The notes under the pieces: model-generated
Seen by the model: only the letters and a program-made list of their open reading frames with translations
Database searches by the model: none
Told to the model about the DNA's origin: nothing
Made by a program: the position numbers and the translations under genes
Part shown: piece after piece, positions 55,807 to 64,000 of the stretch
Layout: every line of letters begins with the position of its first letter
Numbering within the stretch: position 1 is the first letter of the stretch
Assembly (NCBI GenBank): GCA_003649445.1
Contig: QMRV01000001.1
Coordinates: 1 to 64,000 of the forward strand
Direction: 5' to 3'
Length of the DNA: 64,000 nucleotides
From: Thermoprotei archaeon
GTDB lineage: Archaea > Thermoproteota > Thermoprotei > Thermofilales > B15-G2

Positions 55807-57759
55807 CTACATTCTTGCAATAGGCTTTATTCCAATGATATTGAGCGTATTGCGCATTATTATTGCAGTGGATGCTACTAGAACAAGCCTGGCTTTCTTC
55901 AATTCTTCATTTTCCGCAGACAGCACAGGATAGTTGTCATAGAACAGATTAAACTGTTTAGCAAGATCATTTGCGTAATCAACTATATAGTCTGGCCTAA
56001 GGTCATCTGCAGCTTTAGCTACAATAGCAGGGAATTTTCCAAGATGCTTAATCAACTGTCTTTCTTCTTTTGAAGATAGTAGAGAGAAATCGGCATCTAG
56101 AAACAGTGCCTTTTCACCTAGACCACTTTTCGCTATAATATTATGCGCTCTTACGTAAGCGTACTGCAGAAACGGCCCGCTATTCTGAGAGAAATCTAAA
56201 ACTCTTTTCCAGTCAAAAGATATAGTCTTAGTTGGAGAAACACACAGCATAGCATACTTTAAAGCTCCCACACCCACCGCTTCTGCAATAGCCTCTTTTT
56301 CTTCCTCAGGTAAAGCTCTAGACCTCTTCTCTATTTCTGCTCTAGCTCTAGTTACTGCTTCATCCAACAGCTCATCTATAGTAATTATCTCTCCTCTTCT
56401 ACTAGACATTCTTCTGGCTCCTGCTAGTTTTACGTGCTCATACGCATAGTGTACCAGATTTATTGCCTCCTCTTTATAGCCTAAAACACATAGTGCTACC
56501 TTAAGATGAAGTTGCGCAAGTTTCTGTTCAACACCAATGACATTTATAACTCTTCTTGCTTTTTCAAACTTCATGATAGTATAGGCAATGTCTCTGGTAG
56601 TATACAGAGTAGAACCATCAGACCTTACAAGAACCATAGATGGTATTTCGTATCTAGGCGATAATCCCAGTAAGCTCTTAAGTTCAAGCAATTCAGCAGC
56701 TCTATTGGCGTCGAATACAAGAGCACCCTCTTTTCTGAAAACAAAACCAGAAGACCTCAATCCCTCTATTACTCTATCTACGAGCCCGCTCCACACAACA
56801 TTACTCTCCCAGTCCCAAGAATCAAAAAATATACCTAGCCTGCTTAAAGTTTCTTTGAATCCCTCCAAACACAATTTTACGGTTTTTCTTACAATATCTA
56901 CTACATCAGGGTCCTTCTGTTCATAGAGTCTATTTATCATAGATACCTTTTCTTCCGGATCTGAGTCAGAGGATATAGAAGTGAGAAGCTTTCTAAATAC
57001 TTCAGGGTTTCTTTCTTCAAGTTTTGAAAGAATACCTAAAGTCTCATCCAGCTCCGACAACTTCTGCTTGTATTCATCGAACAGCCCCTCACTTTTAAGT
57101 CTCTCAATCTCCTTCTTAAGCGAAATAGTTTCAACAATATTATACGTACACGCATAAATGTACCCTATAAAATGATCAGGCTTTGTAGGTGGACCCGGCA
57201 TACCTAGCTTACTGTAACCGTAAGCAGCGTAAGCAACCTGAAGCCCTACATCATCAATATAGAAGTGTCTTGACACTCTGTGTCCTCTTAGCTCTAGTAT
57301 TCTGGCAAGAGAATCTCCTAAACAACAGTTTCTGAGATGCCCTATATGAAGAGGATGTATGGGATTTGCACTCGTATGCTCAACAATAATACTGGTCGGA
57401 GACTCAACAGGATTAAAACCATATTTAGCCCCGAGCTCCTTAATAGAGGAAAAAACTACTTTAGCCAATTCAGCAGAACTTAAAGTAAAATTCACATAAC
57501 CTCCAGCACACTCAATTTTATCGAGAAAAGATAGCCCCTGTCCACTAAACTTACTTTTAATTCTCTTTGCTACAGCGTCAGGTCTCTCACCAACTCTTTT
57601 AGCTATACTAAAGCACTTAAAGGAAAAATCACCAAACTTTTTCTCCTCTTCTACAACAACATCAACGTCTAGACCGTACTCTTCACGTATAATTCTCTTT
57701 ACTTCTTTCTCAATAACACTCACAATAAACTCTACAGGACTGTAAATCATTCCACACAT
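55807..57759 (-). CDS. argS: arginyl-tRNA synthetase
   Basis: 650 residues, class I. HIGH is present as PLHIGHLRN near residue 138 after HTSANPIHP; the KMSKS equivalent is RMSSRRGEIIT near 452. The C-terminal anticodon domain ends FYDNYPVLSAENEELKKARLVLV. A start three codons in (MIYSPVEFI) is possible. Encoded close to tRNA-Arg(GCG) and tRNA-Arg(TCT). Confidence 0.97.
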   Translation of the reverse strand: MCGMIYSPVEFIVSVIEKEVKRIIREEYGLDVDVVVEEEKKFGDFSFKCFSIAKRVGERPDAVAKRIKSKFSGQGLSFLDKIECAGGYVNFTLSSAELAKVVFSSIKELGAKYGFNPVESPTSIIVEHTSANPIHPLHIGHLRNCCLGDSLARILELRGHRVSRHFYIDDVGLQVAYAAYGYSKLGMPGPPTKPDHFIGYIYACTYNIVETISLKKEIERLKSEGLFDEYKQKLSELDETLGILSKLEERNPEVFRKLLTSISSDSDPEEKVSMINRLYEQKDPDVVDIVRKTVKLCLEGFKETLSRLGIFFDSWDWESNVVWSGLVDRVIEGLRSSGFVFRKEGALVFDANRAAELLELKSLLGLSPRYEIPSMVLVRSDGSTLYTTRDIAYTIMKFEKARRVINVIGVEQKLAQLHLKVALCVLGYKEEAINLVHYAYEHVKLAGARRMSSRRGEIITIDELLDEAVTRARAEIEKRSRALPEEEKEAIAEAVGVGALKYAMLCVSPTKTISFDWKRVLDFSQNSGPFLQYAYVRAHNIIAKSGLGEKALFLDADFSLLSSKEERQLIKHLGKFPAIVAKAADDLRPDYIVDYANDLAKQFNLFYDNYPVLSAENEELKKARLVLVASTAIIMRNTLNIIGIKPIARM

Positions 57760-57835
57760 ATCATTAAAGTCACCTTTATAAAACCTACCTCTAACACCCG
57801 AATAAGATTTAAATGAGAGTTACAATAATCTAAAA

Positions 57836-57910
57836 GGGCCCGTAGCTCAGCCGGGAAAGAGCGGCGGCCTGCGGAGCCGTAGGCCCCGGGTTCAAGTCCC
57901 GGCGGGCCCG
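57836..57910 (+). tRNA. tRNA-Arg(GCG)
   Basis: 75 bases with acceptor GGGCCCG/CGGGCCC, anticodon stem GCGGC/GCCGT around CTGCGGA (anticodon GCG), and T arm CCGGG-TTCAAGT-CCCGG. Discriminator G. No intron. Its 3' half and trailer are nearly identical to those of tRNA-Arg(TCT). Confidence 0.95.
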
Positions 57911-58176
57911 CCATTAAGAAAAAGAGAATAATTTTCAAGCAATTTTATTTAGTGATGAATCAGAGAACACCACAACAAGTATTCCTTGATCACTTAGAAA
58001 AACTTCTACAAAGTACTTTTAAACTAAAGTTAAGTCTATAATTAAACAATAAACACTGCAATATCATATCAGACTCCACATAATAGCATACTAGGAAATA
58101 TAACTTCACTTCGCAGCCGCAAAATCACCTTGAACAAAATAGCAGTAACATAGTGGCGAGAATTCGCTGAAGGAAG

Positions 58177-58250
58177 TGGGGCCGCCGGGATTTGAACCCG
58201 GGACCACCAGGGCCCAAGCCTGGCATCCTACCAAGCTAGACTACGGCCCC
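58177..58250 (-). tRNA. tRNA-Pro(TGG)
   Basis: 74 bases with acceptor GGGGCCG/CGGCCCC, discriminator A, anticodon stem CCAGG/CCTGG with loop CTTGGGC (anticodon TGG), and T arm with GGGTTCAAATCCC. No intron. Confidence 0.95.
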
Positions 58251-58290
58251 GATTACTCGGTGCTAGACAGATAAATAAACTTTACTAGTT

Positions 58291-59682
58291 CTACCAACTT
58301 CTCAAGTGCTCCTTACTTAAAATAGACCTGGCTGCAATAATTCCGGAAATAGATGCTTGAACTAATCCTCTTGTTAACCCAGACCCGTCTCCTATGCAGT
58401 ACAGGTTTTTGATAGTAGTTGTTTCTAATTCGCTGTTAACGTCGACTCTGAGTGAATAGAATTTTACTTCAACACCGTATAAGAGCGTGTGATCTGAATA
58501 TACTCCTGGAGCCACTTTGTTTAATGCTTTTAGCATTTCCTTTATGTTCACTAAGTACCTGTACGGTAGTACAAAACTAAGATCTCCTGGAGTAGCTGTT
58601 TTTAAAGTAGGCTCGACTATTGACCTTTTTATTCTGTCTTTAGTAGATCTGCGTCCTCGGAAAAGATCTCCCAGTCTCTGGACGATTACTCCGCCTCCTA
58701 TTATGTTGGCTAGTCTTGCGATATATTTTCCGTAAGCTATAGGGTCTTCAAAAGGTTCAGTGAACTTTGTGCTTACAAGTATAGCGAAATTCGTATTATC
58801 TGTTTTCTTATCTTCGTAGCTATGTCCATTCACGGTAATTATGTCTTCGTATACTTCTGCTATAACCTCTCCATGAGGATTCACGCAGAAAGTTCTTACT
58901 TTGTCATCAAATGTCTTAGAGTAGTATATAAACTTTGGTTCGTAAAGCCTGCTTGTAAGCTCCTCCATTACTTCAGCTGGAACTTCTATTCGAACTCCTA
59001 AGTCTACTGGATTTACTTTCATTTTCACTCCGATTTTCGTTAAGTTATTTTTAAGCCATTCTGCTCCTCCTCTGCCGGGAGCTAAAATAACATATTTTGC
59101 TTCAACTATATCGCCAGTTTTAAGCTTAATTCCTTTTACACAGTTATTTTTGACTATGACTTCCGATACCTCTGTATTTAATATAATATCTACTTTTCTC
59201 TCAAGATCTTTTTTCATGTTCGATAAAACTTTTTTGCAGCCATCAGAACCCATGTGTCTTATTCGAGTATAAACGAGTTTTAAGCCAACTTGTCTAGCCT
59301 TCCACTTCAAGTAGTCAAAGAAATCGGGATCAGGTTCGTATATTTTTGAAGAAGCCCCATAATTTAAATAGATTTTATCAACATAGTCCATTAGCTGAGC
59401 AAGTTCCTCTTTTGATATGAGCTCAAGAAGCCAGCCGCCGCTTTCAAAAGAGTAGTTTAATTTACCGTCGCTAAACGCTCCAGCCCCGCCCCACCCGCTT
59501 ATCATATTGCAAGGTTTACACTTTAGGCATTTTCCTTTAATAAGTATATTACATACTCTTTTGTCTATATCTCTCCCTTTATCTATCAATGCTATCTTCA
59601 AGTCTGATTTTTTTGAAAGCTCCATAGCCGCAAATATTCCTGAAGGCCCTGCACCAACTATAACTACGTCATAGCGCAGCAA
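58291..59682 (-). CDS. FAD-dependent dehydrogenase (COG2509-like)
   Basis: 463 residues. The dinucleotide fold VVIVGAGPSGIFAAMELSKK is near residue 6. A Cys cluster CNILIKGKCLKCKPC (residues 44-58) and ISGWGGAGAFSDGKLN are conserved in this family. APGRGGAEWL follows near 202, and the C-terminal FAD contact is IGDGSGLTRGLVQASISG. Substrate unknown. No partner gene nearby. Confidence 0.85.
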   Translation of the reverse strand: MLRYDVVIVGAGPSGIFAAMELSKKSDLKIALIDKGRDIDKRVCNILIKGKCLKCKPCNMISGWGGAGAFSDGKLNYSFESGGWLLELISKEELAQLMDYVDKIYLNYGASSKIYEPDPDFFDYLKWKARQVGLKLVYTRIRHMGSDGCKKVLSNMKKDLERKVDIILNTEVSEVIVKNNCVKGIKLKTGDIVEAKYVILAPGRGGAEWLKNNLTKIGVKMKVNPVDLGVRIEVPAEVMEELTSRLYEPKFIYYSKTFDDKVRTFCVNPHGEVIAEVYEDIITVNGHSYEDKKTDNTNFAILVSTKFTEPFEDPIAYGKYIARLANIIGGGVIVQRLGDLFRGRRSTKDRIKRSIVEPTLKTATPGDLSFVLPYRYLVNIKEMLKALNKVAPGVYSDHTLLYGVEVKFYSLRVDVNSELETTTIKNLYCIGDGSGLTRGLVQASISGIIAARSILSKEHLRSW

Positions 59683-59729
59683 CTATTCACCAGAGTACAT
59701 TTAGGTGCATAAGGAGTTATTAAATCTTT

Positions 59730-60566
59730 TCAGACAATATACCTTAGTTCTCCTAAGTAAGTACCGTCAGTTAAGTATATTTCTGCTGTATCCAAGTCAA
59801 CTACTTGGTTTAAAAGAAATACACCAATTAATTCTTGAGGCCCCATATCTCTTCTATTAACCTTAATTCCTCCCATCAATGGATTATATGCGGGAATAAT
59901 AACCAGATATTTTGTCTTAGGTTCAAAACCGTACATTTCTTTAAAGAGCTTAATAGGATGCTCTATCTCTTTAAGTCCCTTATACCTTAGGTAGCTTTCA
60001 GCCAGTTTTTCAATTAAAACTCTGGCTTTTATCCATACAGGTTCTACTACTCTATACCCTGTAGGATCCCTCAATTCTATTGTCGGATGACTGTGAGCAA
60101 CAATTATTACTTCTGATGAAAACAGTTTAGGCGAAGGCCACGCATGGCCATGTATAAGCGATAACGGATTTCCCTTAGAATCTACAACTATTCTGCCTCT
60201 AGGAGAAACTAGCTCTATTTCTTCAGGTAATGCCTCTTCTATACCGCCATCGTGGTTTCCTGGAACAATACTTACTCTAGCTCTATTTTTCAGAAGCGAC
60301 AACATGTAATGCACCATTTTCGCTTCATAATGTCGAAAACCCACAACCGAGTGTTTAACATCGCCCAGCAAGACTAGTTCATCTATACCATTTTCTATAA
60401 CATCTTTCGCGAGACTTTCAGTTATTTTTTTATATTGAAAAACTATCTTTATACCTTTATCAGCATATTCATATTCTACTCCAATATGTATATCTGCAAC
60501 AATTCCTATTCTTCTGCTTTCTCCCTCTACTATCAGCATTTTATCGTTAAAAGAAATATCGTACAT
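59730..60566 (-). CDS. calcineurin-like metallophosphoesterase
   Basis: 278 residues. Metal motifs are DIHIG near 25, LLGDVKHS near 67, GNHDGG near 103, then LIHGHAWP and AHSHPT near 140-158. This resembles the archaeal ICC-like phosphoesterases often found near DNA ligase or helicase genes, but no such neighbour is present. Substrate unknown. Confidence 0.86.
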   Translation of the reverse strand: MYDISFNDKMLIVEGESRRIGIVADIHIGVEYEYADKGIKIVFQYKKITESLAKDVIENGIDELVLLGDVKHSVVGFRHYEAKMVHYMLSLLKNRARVSIVPGNHDGGIEEALPEEIELVSPRGRIVVDSKGNPLSLIHGHAWPSPKLFSSEVIIVAHSHPTIELRDPTGYRVVEPVWIKARVLIEKLAESYLRYKGLKEIEHPIKLFKEMYGFEPKTKYLVIIPAYNPLMGGIKVNRRDMGPQELIGVFLLNQVVDLDTAEIYLTDGTYLGELRYIV

Positions 60567-60652
60567 TCTCTAGTGATATAGCCTACCGTTATATCTATAT
60601 TTTGCCTACTAAGACAAGTACGCTGATATATATTTTTAGAATTCTCTAACTA

Positions 60653-61015
60653 GTGTCCAGTCTAGATTTAATGAAAGCTAAAAGAGCTGTAGCTAGTAGA
60701 AGAGTATGGAAGATTGTAGTCGAAGACTCTCCTGAGTATTCACTATGGGTAGTTTATGGCCCTAAACTAAAAACAAGTCATATAGTTTTACCAGGTGTTC
60801 ACTGTGACTGCTATGACTTTCTATTTAATGTAATCATACGAGGTAGAAAAAGTAAGTGTTACCATATTCTTGCACAAGAAATAGCTGAATCACAAGGAAA
60901 ATATCAAGTAGTTACTATGGATATAGCTACTTTAGCTAAATTTATTCTACTCCAAAAACTTAAAGGAAATATTAGCGTATGGGCTTTTAGAGCTCAACAG
61001 CAACTTCAGCTCTAG
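60653..61015 (+). CDS. SWIM-type zinc finger protein
   Basis: 120 residues. The zinc motif CDCYDFLFNVIIRGRKSKCYHI fits CxCxnCxH (C62, C64, C79, H81). SWIM domains bind DNA or protein, and archaeal stand-alone ones are linked to recombinase paralogues. GTG start about 22 bases after an ATATATTTTTAG box. Its end overlaps the convergent ABC gene by 29 bases. Confidence 0.8.
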   Translation: MSSLDLMKAKRAVASRRVWKIVVEDSPEYSLWVVYGPKLKTSHIVLPGVHCDCYDFLFNVIIRGRKSKCYHILAQEIAESQGKYQVVTMDIATLAKFILLQKLKGNISVWAFRAQQQLQL

Positions 61016-61709
61016 TTTCGATTCTCTCTATCTTTCCGTCTCTGATGTATACTATTCTGTCGCTTACGTCGATCATTTTTAAGTCGTGTGTAGCAGTAAT
61101 GATAGTGACTCCCTTCTCTTTGTTGAGTGTCCTCATCAAGTTAATTATTTCAAGACCTGTGTTTAGGTCTAGGTTTCCTGTGGGCTCGTCTGCGAGAACA
61201 ATAGCGGGGTCGTTTGCTAGAGCTCTAGCAATAGCAACTCTCTGCTGCTGACCACCAGAAAGCTCGCCCGGCTTGTGGTGAAGCCTATCACCTAGACCTA
61301 CTGCTGTCAGTAGCTCTATAGCCTTCTTAATTCTCTGTTCTCTGGGTACGCCAGCGAATATCATGGGAAGCATTACATTTTCCAGAGCTGTGAGTACTGG
61401 AATTAAGTTGAATGTTTGAAAGACATAGCCTATTTTTCTGCAGCGCAGCCATGCAAGCTCGTATGCGTCAAGCTTAGATATATCGACTTCATCTATGTAG
61501 ACTTTTCCTCTCGTAGGCCTATCTAGACCTCCAATCATGTTAAATAGTGTTGTTTTCCCTGAGCCACTAGGCCCCATTATTGACAAGTATTCTCCCCTTC
61601 TTACTCTGAGATTTATTCCGTCTAGCGCTTTGACAACATACTTACCCATATAGTAGTACTTCGCGAGATCTTCCGTTTCTACAGTATATTCATACCTCAT
61701 GTACACCAC
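60987..61709 (-). CDS. ABC transporter ATP-binding protein (MacB/LolD type)
   Basis: 240 residues. Walker A is GPSGSGKTT near 45, Q loop VFQTFNLIPVLTALEN, signature LSGGQQQRVAIARAL near 148, Walker B IVLADEPTGNLD near 168, and H-loop ATHDL. MacB/LolD/FtsE-like ATPases power extraction or signalling across membranes rather than classical import. The partner permease lies two bases upstream. Confidence 0.93.
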   Translation of the reverse strand: MVYMRYEYTVETEDLAKYYYMGKYVVKALDGINLRVRRGEYLSIMGPSGSGKTTLFNMIGGLDRPTRGKVYIDEVDISKLDAYELAWLRCRKIGYVFQTFNLIPVLTALENVMLPMIFAGVPREQRIKKAIELLTAVGLGDRLHHKPGELSGGQQQRVAIARALANDPAIVLADEPTGNLDLNTGLEIINLMRTLNKEKGVTIITATHDLKMIDVSDRIVYIRDGKIERIETRAEVAVEL

Positions 61710-61711
61710 CT

Positions 61712-62350
61712 TTAGACTTCAAATCTGAATGCTACAGCTGGCTCTAATTTAGCTCCCTTGTAAGCTGGATATAAAGATGCCGCTAGGCTTATACCGACTG
61801 CCACTACTAGCGATAGTATAAGTAAGGCTGGTGCAGTAGGCAGAGGCATAGGCAGAGTACGTAACGCAAAGAGCGCTGCTGAAATCGCTGCCATGCTTGC
61901 TCCCTGGAAAGCAACGCCATAGACTATTGCCGCTACTAATCCGGCTATATAGCCCACTAGGCCTCCGATAAGCCCTATAAGTGAAGCTTCGATTAAGAAC
62001 AACTCTAGTACATGTTTGTCTAAAGCTCCAAGTGTTTTCCAAGTACCTATCTCCTTATACCTTTCAGTGACTGCGATGAGCATAGAGTTTGTTATACCGA
62101 CTGCACATACGAGAAGAGAAATGAATAGAAGCCAGTACTGGTAAAGCTCTATTCCGCCCATACCGCTTACTTGCTGGTTTATAGCAGCCATCATCATTAG
62201 AGAATTCATGAACGCTATACCGAGCACAACGGACGCTGCCGTTATGGCAGCTCTGGTAAACCTCTTTTTAATGTTTTCTAAGCTGAATCTGAAAGCCTCA
62301 GAGAACGGAAATTTTATCTCACCTATTTCCCATGTTCCGGTGCTACTCAC
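61712..62350 (-). CDS. minimal FtsX/MacB-like ABC permease
   Basis: 212 residues, about half the usual FtsX/MacB permease length. An N-terminal amphipathic stretch leads to TM1 (about 33-52), then only a very short outside loop before TM2 (70-90). GTWKTLGALDKHVLELFLIEA is the cytoplasmic coupling segment, and TM3/TM4 follow. The large extracytoplasmic domain between TM1 and TM2 is missing, so it may be a stripped-down permease. Confidence 0.8.
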   Translation of the reverse strand: MSSTGTWEIGEIKFPFSEAFRFSLENIKKRFTRAAITAASVVLGIAFMNSLMMMAAINQQVSGMGGIELYQYWLLFISLLVCAVGITNSMLIAVTERYKEIGTWKTLGALDKHVLELFLIEASLIGLIGGLVGYIAGLVAAIVYGVAFQGASMAAISAALFALRTLPMPLPTAPALLILSLVVAVGISLAASLYPAYKGAKLEPAVAFRFEV

Positions 62351-62526
62351 AGGAAGACTTAACCTCCTATCCTTATATAACTTTTACGTCCAGTTAATGT
62401 ACCAGCAACTAAACGCTAAGCAAGCCTTTTACTAAGCATCACTAGCCATTAACTAGAATCAAATCAGCTTGACCTCAAAACACTCATAGAAAAACTATTA
62501 TCTAGCGTTTAACTTAAAACAGTTGT

Positions 62527-62835
62527 ATGGGGAGAAGGCGCAAGCGGCGTAAGATTATTAGACGCCCTAAAAAGAAAATACCAAAAATATTCACATGTCC
62601 GAATTGCGGAGAAAAATCGGTAAGCGTCCATATAGATAAAGAAAACGGGCAAGTAAGCGTAAGGTGCGGTATATGCGGTCTAGAAGCGTCCTTTGAGTAC
62701 ACACCAGTACTTCAGCCCGTAGACTATTACGGAAAATTCGTAGACAAATTCCATACAGGCGAAATATCTGTATCGAGTGAAGTGGGCGAGATCCATGAAA
62801 GTACAGGAGTACTTGAGACAGGAAATAGAGAGTAA
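62527..62835 (+). CDS. transcription elongation factor Elf1 homologue
   Basis: 102 residues with a very basic N-terminal tail (GRRRKRRKIIRRPKKKIPK). A zinc ribbon CPNCG...CGICG at 24-50 and the acidic C-terminal part match archaeal Elf1/ELOF1. Its GTG or ATG start follows an AACTTAAAAC box. It overlaps the next gene by about 41 bases. Confidence 0.85.
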   Translation: MGRRRKRRKIIRRPKKKIPKIFTCPNCGEKSVSVHIDKENGQVSVRCGICGLEASFEYTPVLQPVDYYGKFVDKFHTGEISVSSEVGEIHESTGVLETGNRE

Positions 62836-63559
62836 AAAAGCAATACACATGACTCTAATAGACCCAGACAAATCAACTCCCAGCGAGAGTGCAAAAATAG
62901 CTTCAGCTGCAGAAAAAGCCGGAAGCTCAGCGATAATGATAGGCGGCAGTCTAGGCGTAACCGAGAAGCTAGTATCAGAGATCATAGATGCTATTAAAGA
63001 AAAATCAAGTCTGCCAGCAATACTATTCCCAGGAAGCTTGAGTGGACTGAGTCCTAAAGCTGACGCAGTATGGTTCCTATCAGTCTTCAATTCAACTAAT
63101 CCTTACTACATTGTCGGCGCTCAAGCGGCTGGCGCGGTAATAATAAGAAAGTATAATTTAGAGGCAATATCTCTAGCATACATCATAGTAGGTGAAGGAG
63201 GAGCCGCGGGCTATGTGAGCTACGCCCGCCCTATACCTTACAGTAAGCCAGAAATAGCAGCAGCTTATGCTCTCGCAGCACAATACATGGGCTTCAAATA
63301 CGTTTACTTAGAAGCAGGCTCCGGTATGCCGCCTGCACCTCCTTACTTCATCAAAGTAGTCAGAAAAACAATAGACATTCCGCTTATAGTAGGTGGAGGG
63401 ATAAAGAACAAAGAACTTGCATTTAAAGCAGCGAGCTCAGGAGCTGATATAGTCGTTACAGGCACTATCGTAGAGGAAGTAGAGGTCAATAAACTGAAGA
63501 AAGTACTCTCGAGTATAGTAGAAGGAGTTCGTGAAGGAGGTAAGGCTAGAGAACATTAG
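62795..63559 (+). CDS. geranylgeranylglyceryl phosphate synthase
   Basis: Makes the first ether bond of archaeal lipids from glycerol-1-phosphate and GGPP. The TIM-barrel starts HMTLIDPDKS near residue 19, with IMIGGSLGVTEKLV, LEAGSGMPPAP near 170, and phosphate loop LIVGGGIKNKE plus VVTGTIVEE. I use the ATG at 62795; a GTG at 62777 adds six residues that do not look conserved. About 254 residues. Confidence 0.93.
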   Translation: MKVQEYLRQEIESKKAIHMTLIDPDKSTPSESAKIASAAEKAGSSAIMIGGSLGVTEKLVSEIIDAIKEKSSLPAILFPGSLSGLSPKADAVWFLSVFNSTNPYYIVGAQAAGAVIIRKYNLEAISLAYIIVGEGGAAGYVSYARPIPYSKPEIAAAYALAAQYMGFKYVYLEAGSGMPPAPPYFIKVVRKTIDIPLIVGGGIKNKELAFKAASSGADIVVTGTIVEEVEVNKLKKVLSSIVEGVREGGKAREH

Positions 63560-64000
63560 CTATAGCTGATACAAGGTCTTTATCTTCTATTACTCCGACT
63601 AACTTTCCTCCAGCATTCAAGACAGGTAGCTGGTCAATATTATAGCGGGCCATCCTTCTAGCACACTCTTTCAGGCTTGTGTATTCATTAACAGTTATCA
63701 CGCGTTTGACCATAACGTCCTCTACTTTAACATCAGAGGGGATAGTCAGCTCCTTTTTAAAAATGTAAACTATTGTTATGGCATCCCAACCCCATTCGGT
63801 TCCCTCCGAAGGAGCGCTACTAGACTTCTTTTCCATAGACTTTATTTCAGCACTTCTCACAATATCTTCTTCCGTTATTATTCCTGACAGCTTCGCTTCA
63901 TCATTTAGAGCCACTAAATACTTGTACCCTGATAACCGCATTATTTCATATGCTACATTAAGAGGCGTCTTGTCCCATACTAGAGGAATACGCTTACTGT
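63546..64000 (-). CDS. CBS-domain protein, 5' end outside window
   Basis: The frame stays open to the window edge: codons upstream of the first ATG (63941) read SKRIPLVWDKTPLNVAYEIM, which is itself a CBS strand-helix. The gene is therefore truncated by the window. Two CBS motifs are seen: GYKYLVALNDEAKLSGIITEEDIV, and VEDVMVKRVITVN followed by NIDQLPVLNAGGKLVGVIEDKDLV. CBS pairs bind adenine nucleotides as regulators. Overlaps the GGGP synthase stop by 14 bases. Confidence 0.88.
   Translation of the reverse strand, partial: SKRIPLVWDKTPLNVAYEIMRLSGYKYLVALNDEAKLSGIITEEDIVRSAEIKSMEKKSSSAPSEGTEWGWDAITIVYIFKKELTIPSDVKVEDVMVKRVITVNEYTSLKECARRMARYNIDQLPVLNAGGKLVGVIEDKDLVSAIANVL

Noticed and set aside
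57747..57938. 63-codon minus-strand frame over tRNA-Arg(GCG)
   Set aside because: It contains the typical translated-tRNA artefact (GPPGLEPGAYGSAG) and overlaps the argS start.

Overview
The window is archaeal chromosome, almost certainly from a hyperthermophilic crenarchaeon of the Thermoproteales/Thermofilum type. Supporting signs seen in the sequence are eukaryote-like translation and replication genes (aRF1, aIF1A, aIF2 alpha and beta, S26e, S27e, L38e, L44e, GINS, PriS/PriL, family B polymerase), Alba, a thermosome, a crenactin operon, the crenarchaeal bifunctional FBP aldolase/phosphatase, and tRNAs with introns at canonical and non-canonical positions. DNA is AT-rich, with Shine-Dalgarno sites of GGTGA type inside operons and leaderless starts about 25-30 bases after TATA boxes. 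The family assignment is an inference; no rRNA is present to confirm it.

Layout. 1-5.4 kb: a partial tRNA, aRF1 and the pyrBIKD pyrimidine genes, divergent from a RIO kinase. 5.4-9.2 kb: aIF1A, an NMD3-like protein, DUF424, and two KaiC/RadA-like ATPases flanking a small unlisted ribbon-helix-helix gene and a palindrome. 9.2-14.4 kb: a crenactin cytoskeleton operon (coiled-coil protein, crenactin, an arcadin-2-like protein, a 60-residue protein and a Rad50-like zinc-hook ATPase). 14.4-20.5 kb: a cyclophilin-fold protein, Alba, an arcadin-1 candidate, RpoK, thermosome, tRNA-Cys, TpiA and FBP aldolase/phosphatase. 20.6-30.9 kb: S26e, TrmY, AglB, then a long minus-strand information-processing run (proteasome beta, NOG1, aIF2 beta, TFS, PriL, PriS, GINS, L44e, S27e, aIF2 alpha, Nop10). 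31-35.5 kb: Taw1, DNA polymerase B and DnaG. 35.5-36.6 kb: about 1.1 kb without a credible large protein but with several hairpin elements, including a candidate H/ACA guide RNA. 36.7-46.4 kb: RimI-like acetyltransferase, UPF0147, four tRNAs, L38e, beta-CASP nuclease, TiaS, DphB, a nucleotidyltransferase, endonuclease V, a translin homologue, MetAP and a folate cyclo-ligase.

46.4-54.5 kb is the accessory part. It begins at tRNA-Arg(TCT), which carries a D-arm intron, followed directly by a decayed integrase-like gene, frameshifted winged-helix and ATPase remnants, two ribbon-helix-helix proteins, a membrane protein and several orphans. It ends with a probable operon of Hsp20, winged helix, AAA-type ATPase and a HEPN-like protein. 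54.6-64 kb returns to core genes: TrmI, ArgS, two tRNAs, a flavoprotein, a phosphoesterase, an ABC exporter pair, Elf1, GGGP synthase and a CBS-domain protein cut by the window end.

The strongest unexplained signal is a shared C-terminal peptide with core DNPWL. It occurs both in the protein encoded directly after crenactin and in a ribbon-helix-helix protein inside the accessory island. Because arcadin-2 is known to bind crenactin through its C-terminus, this may be a docking peptide used by chromosomal and mobile-element proteins alike.
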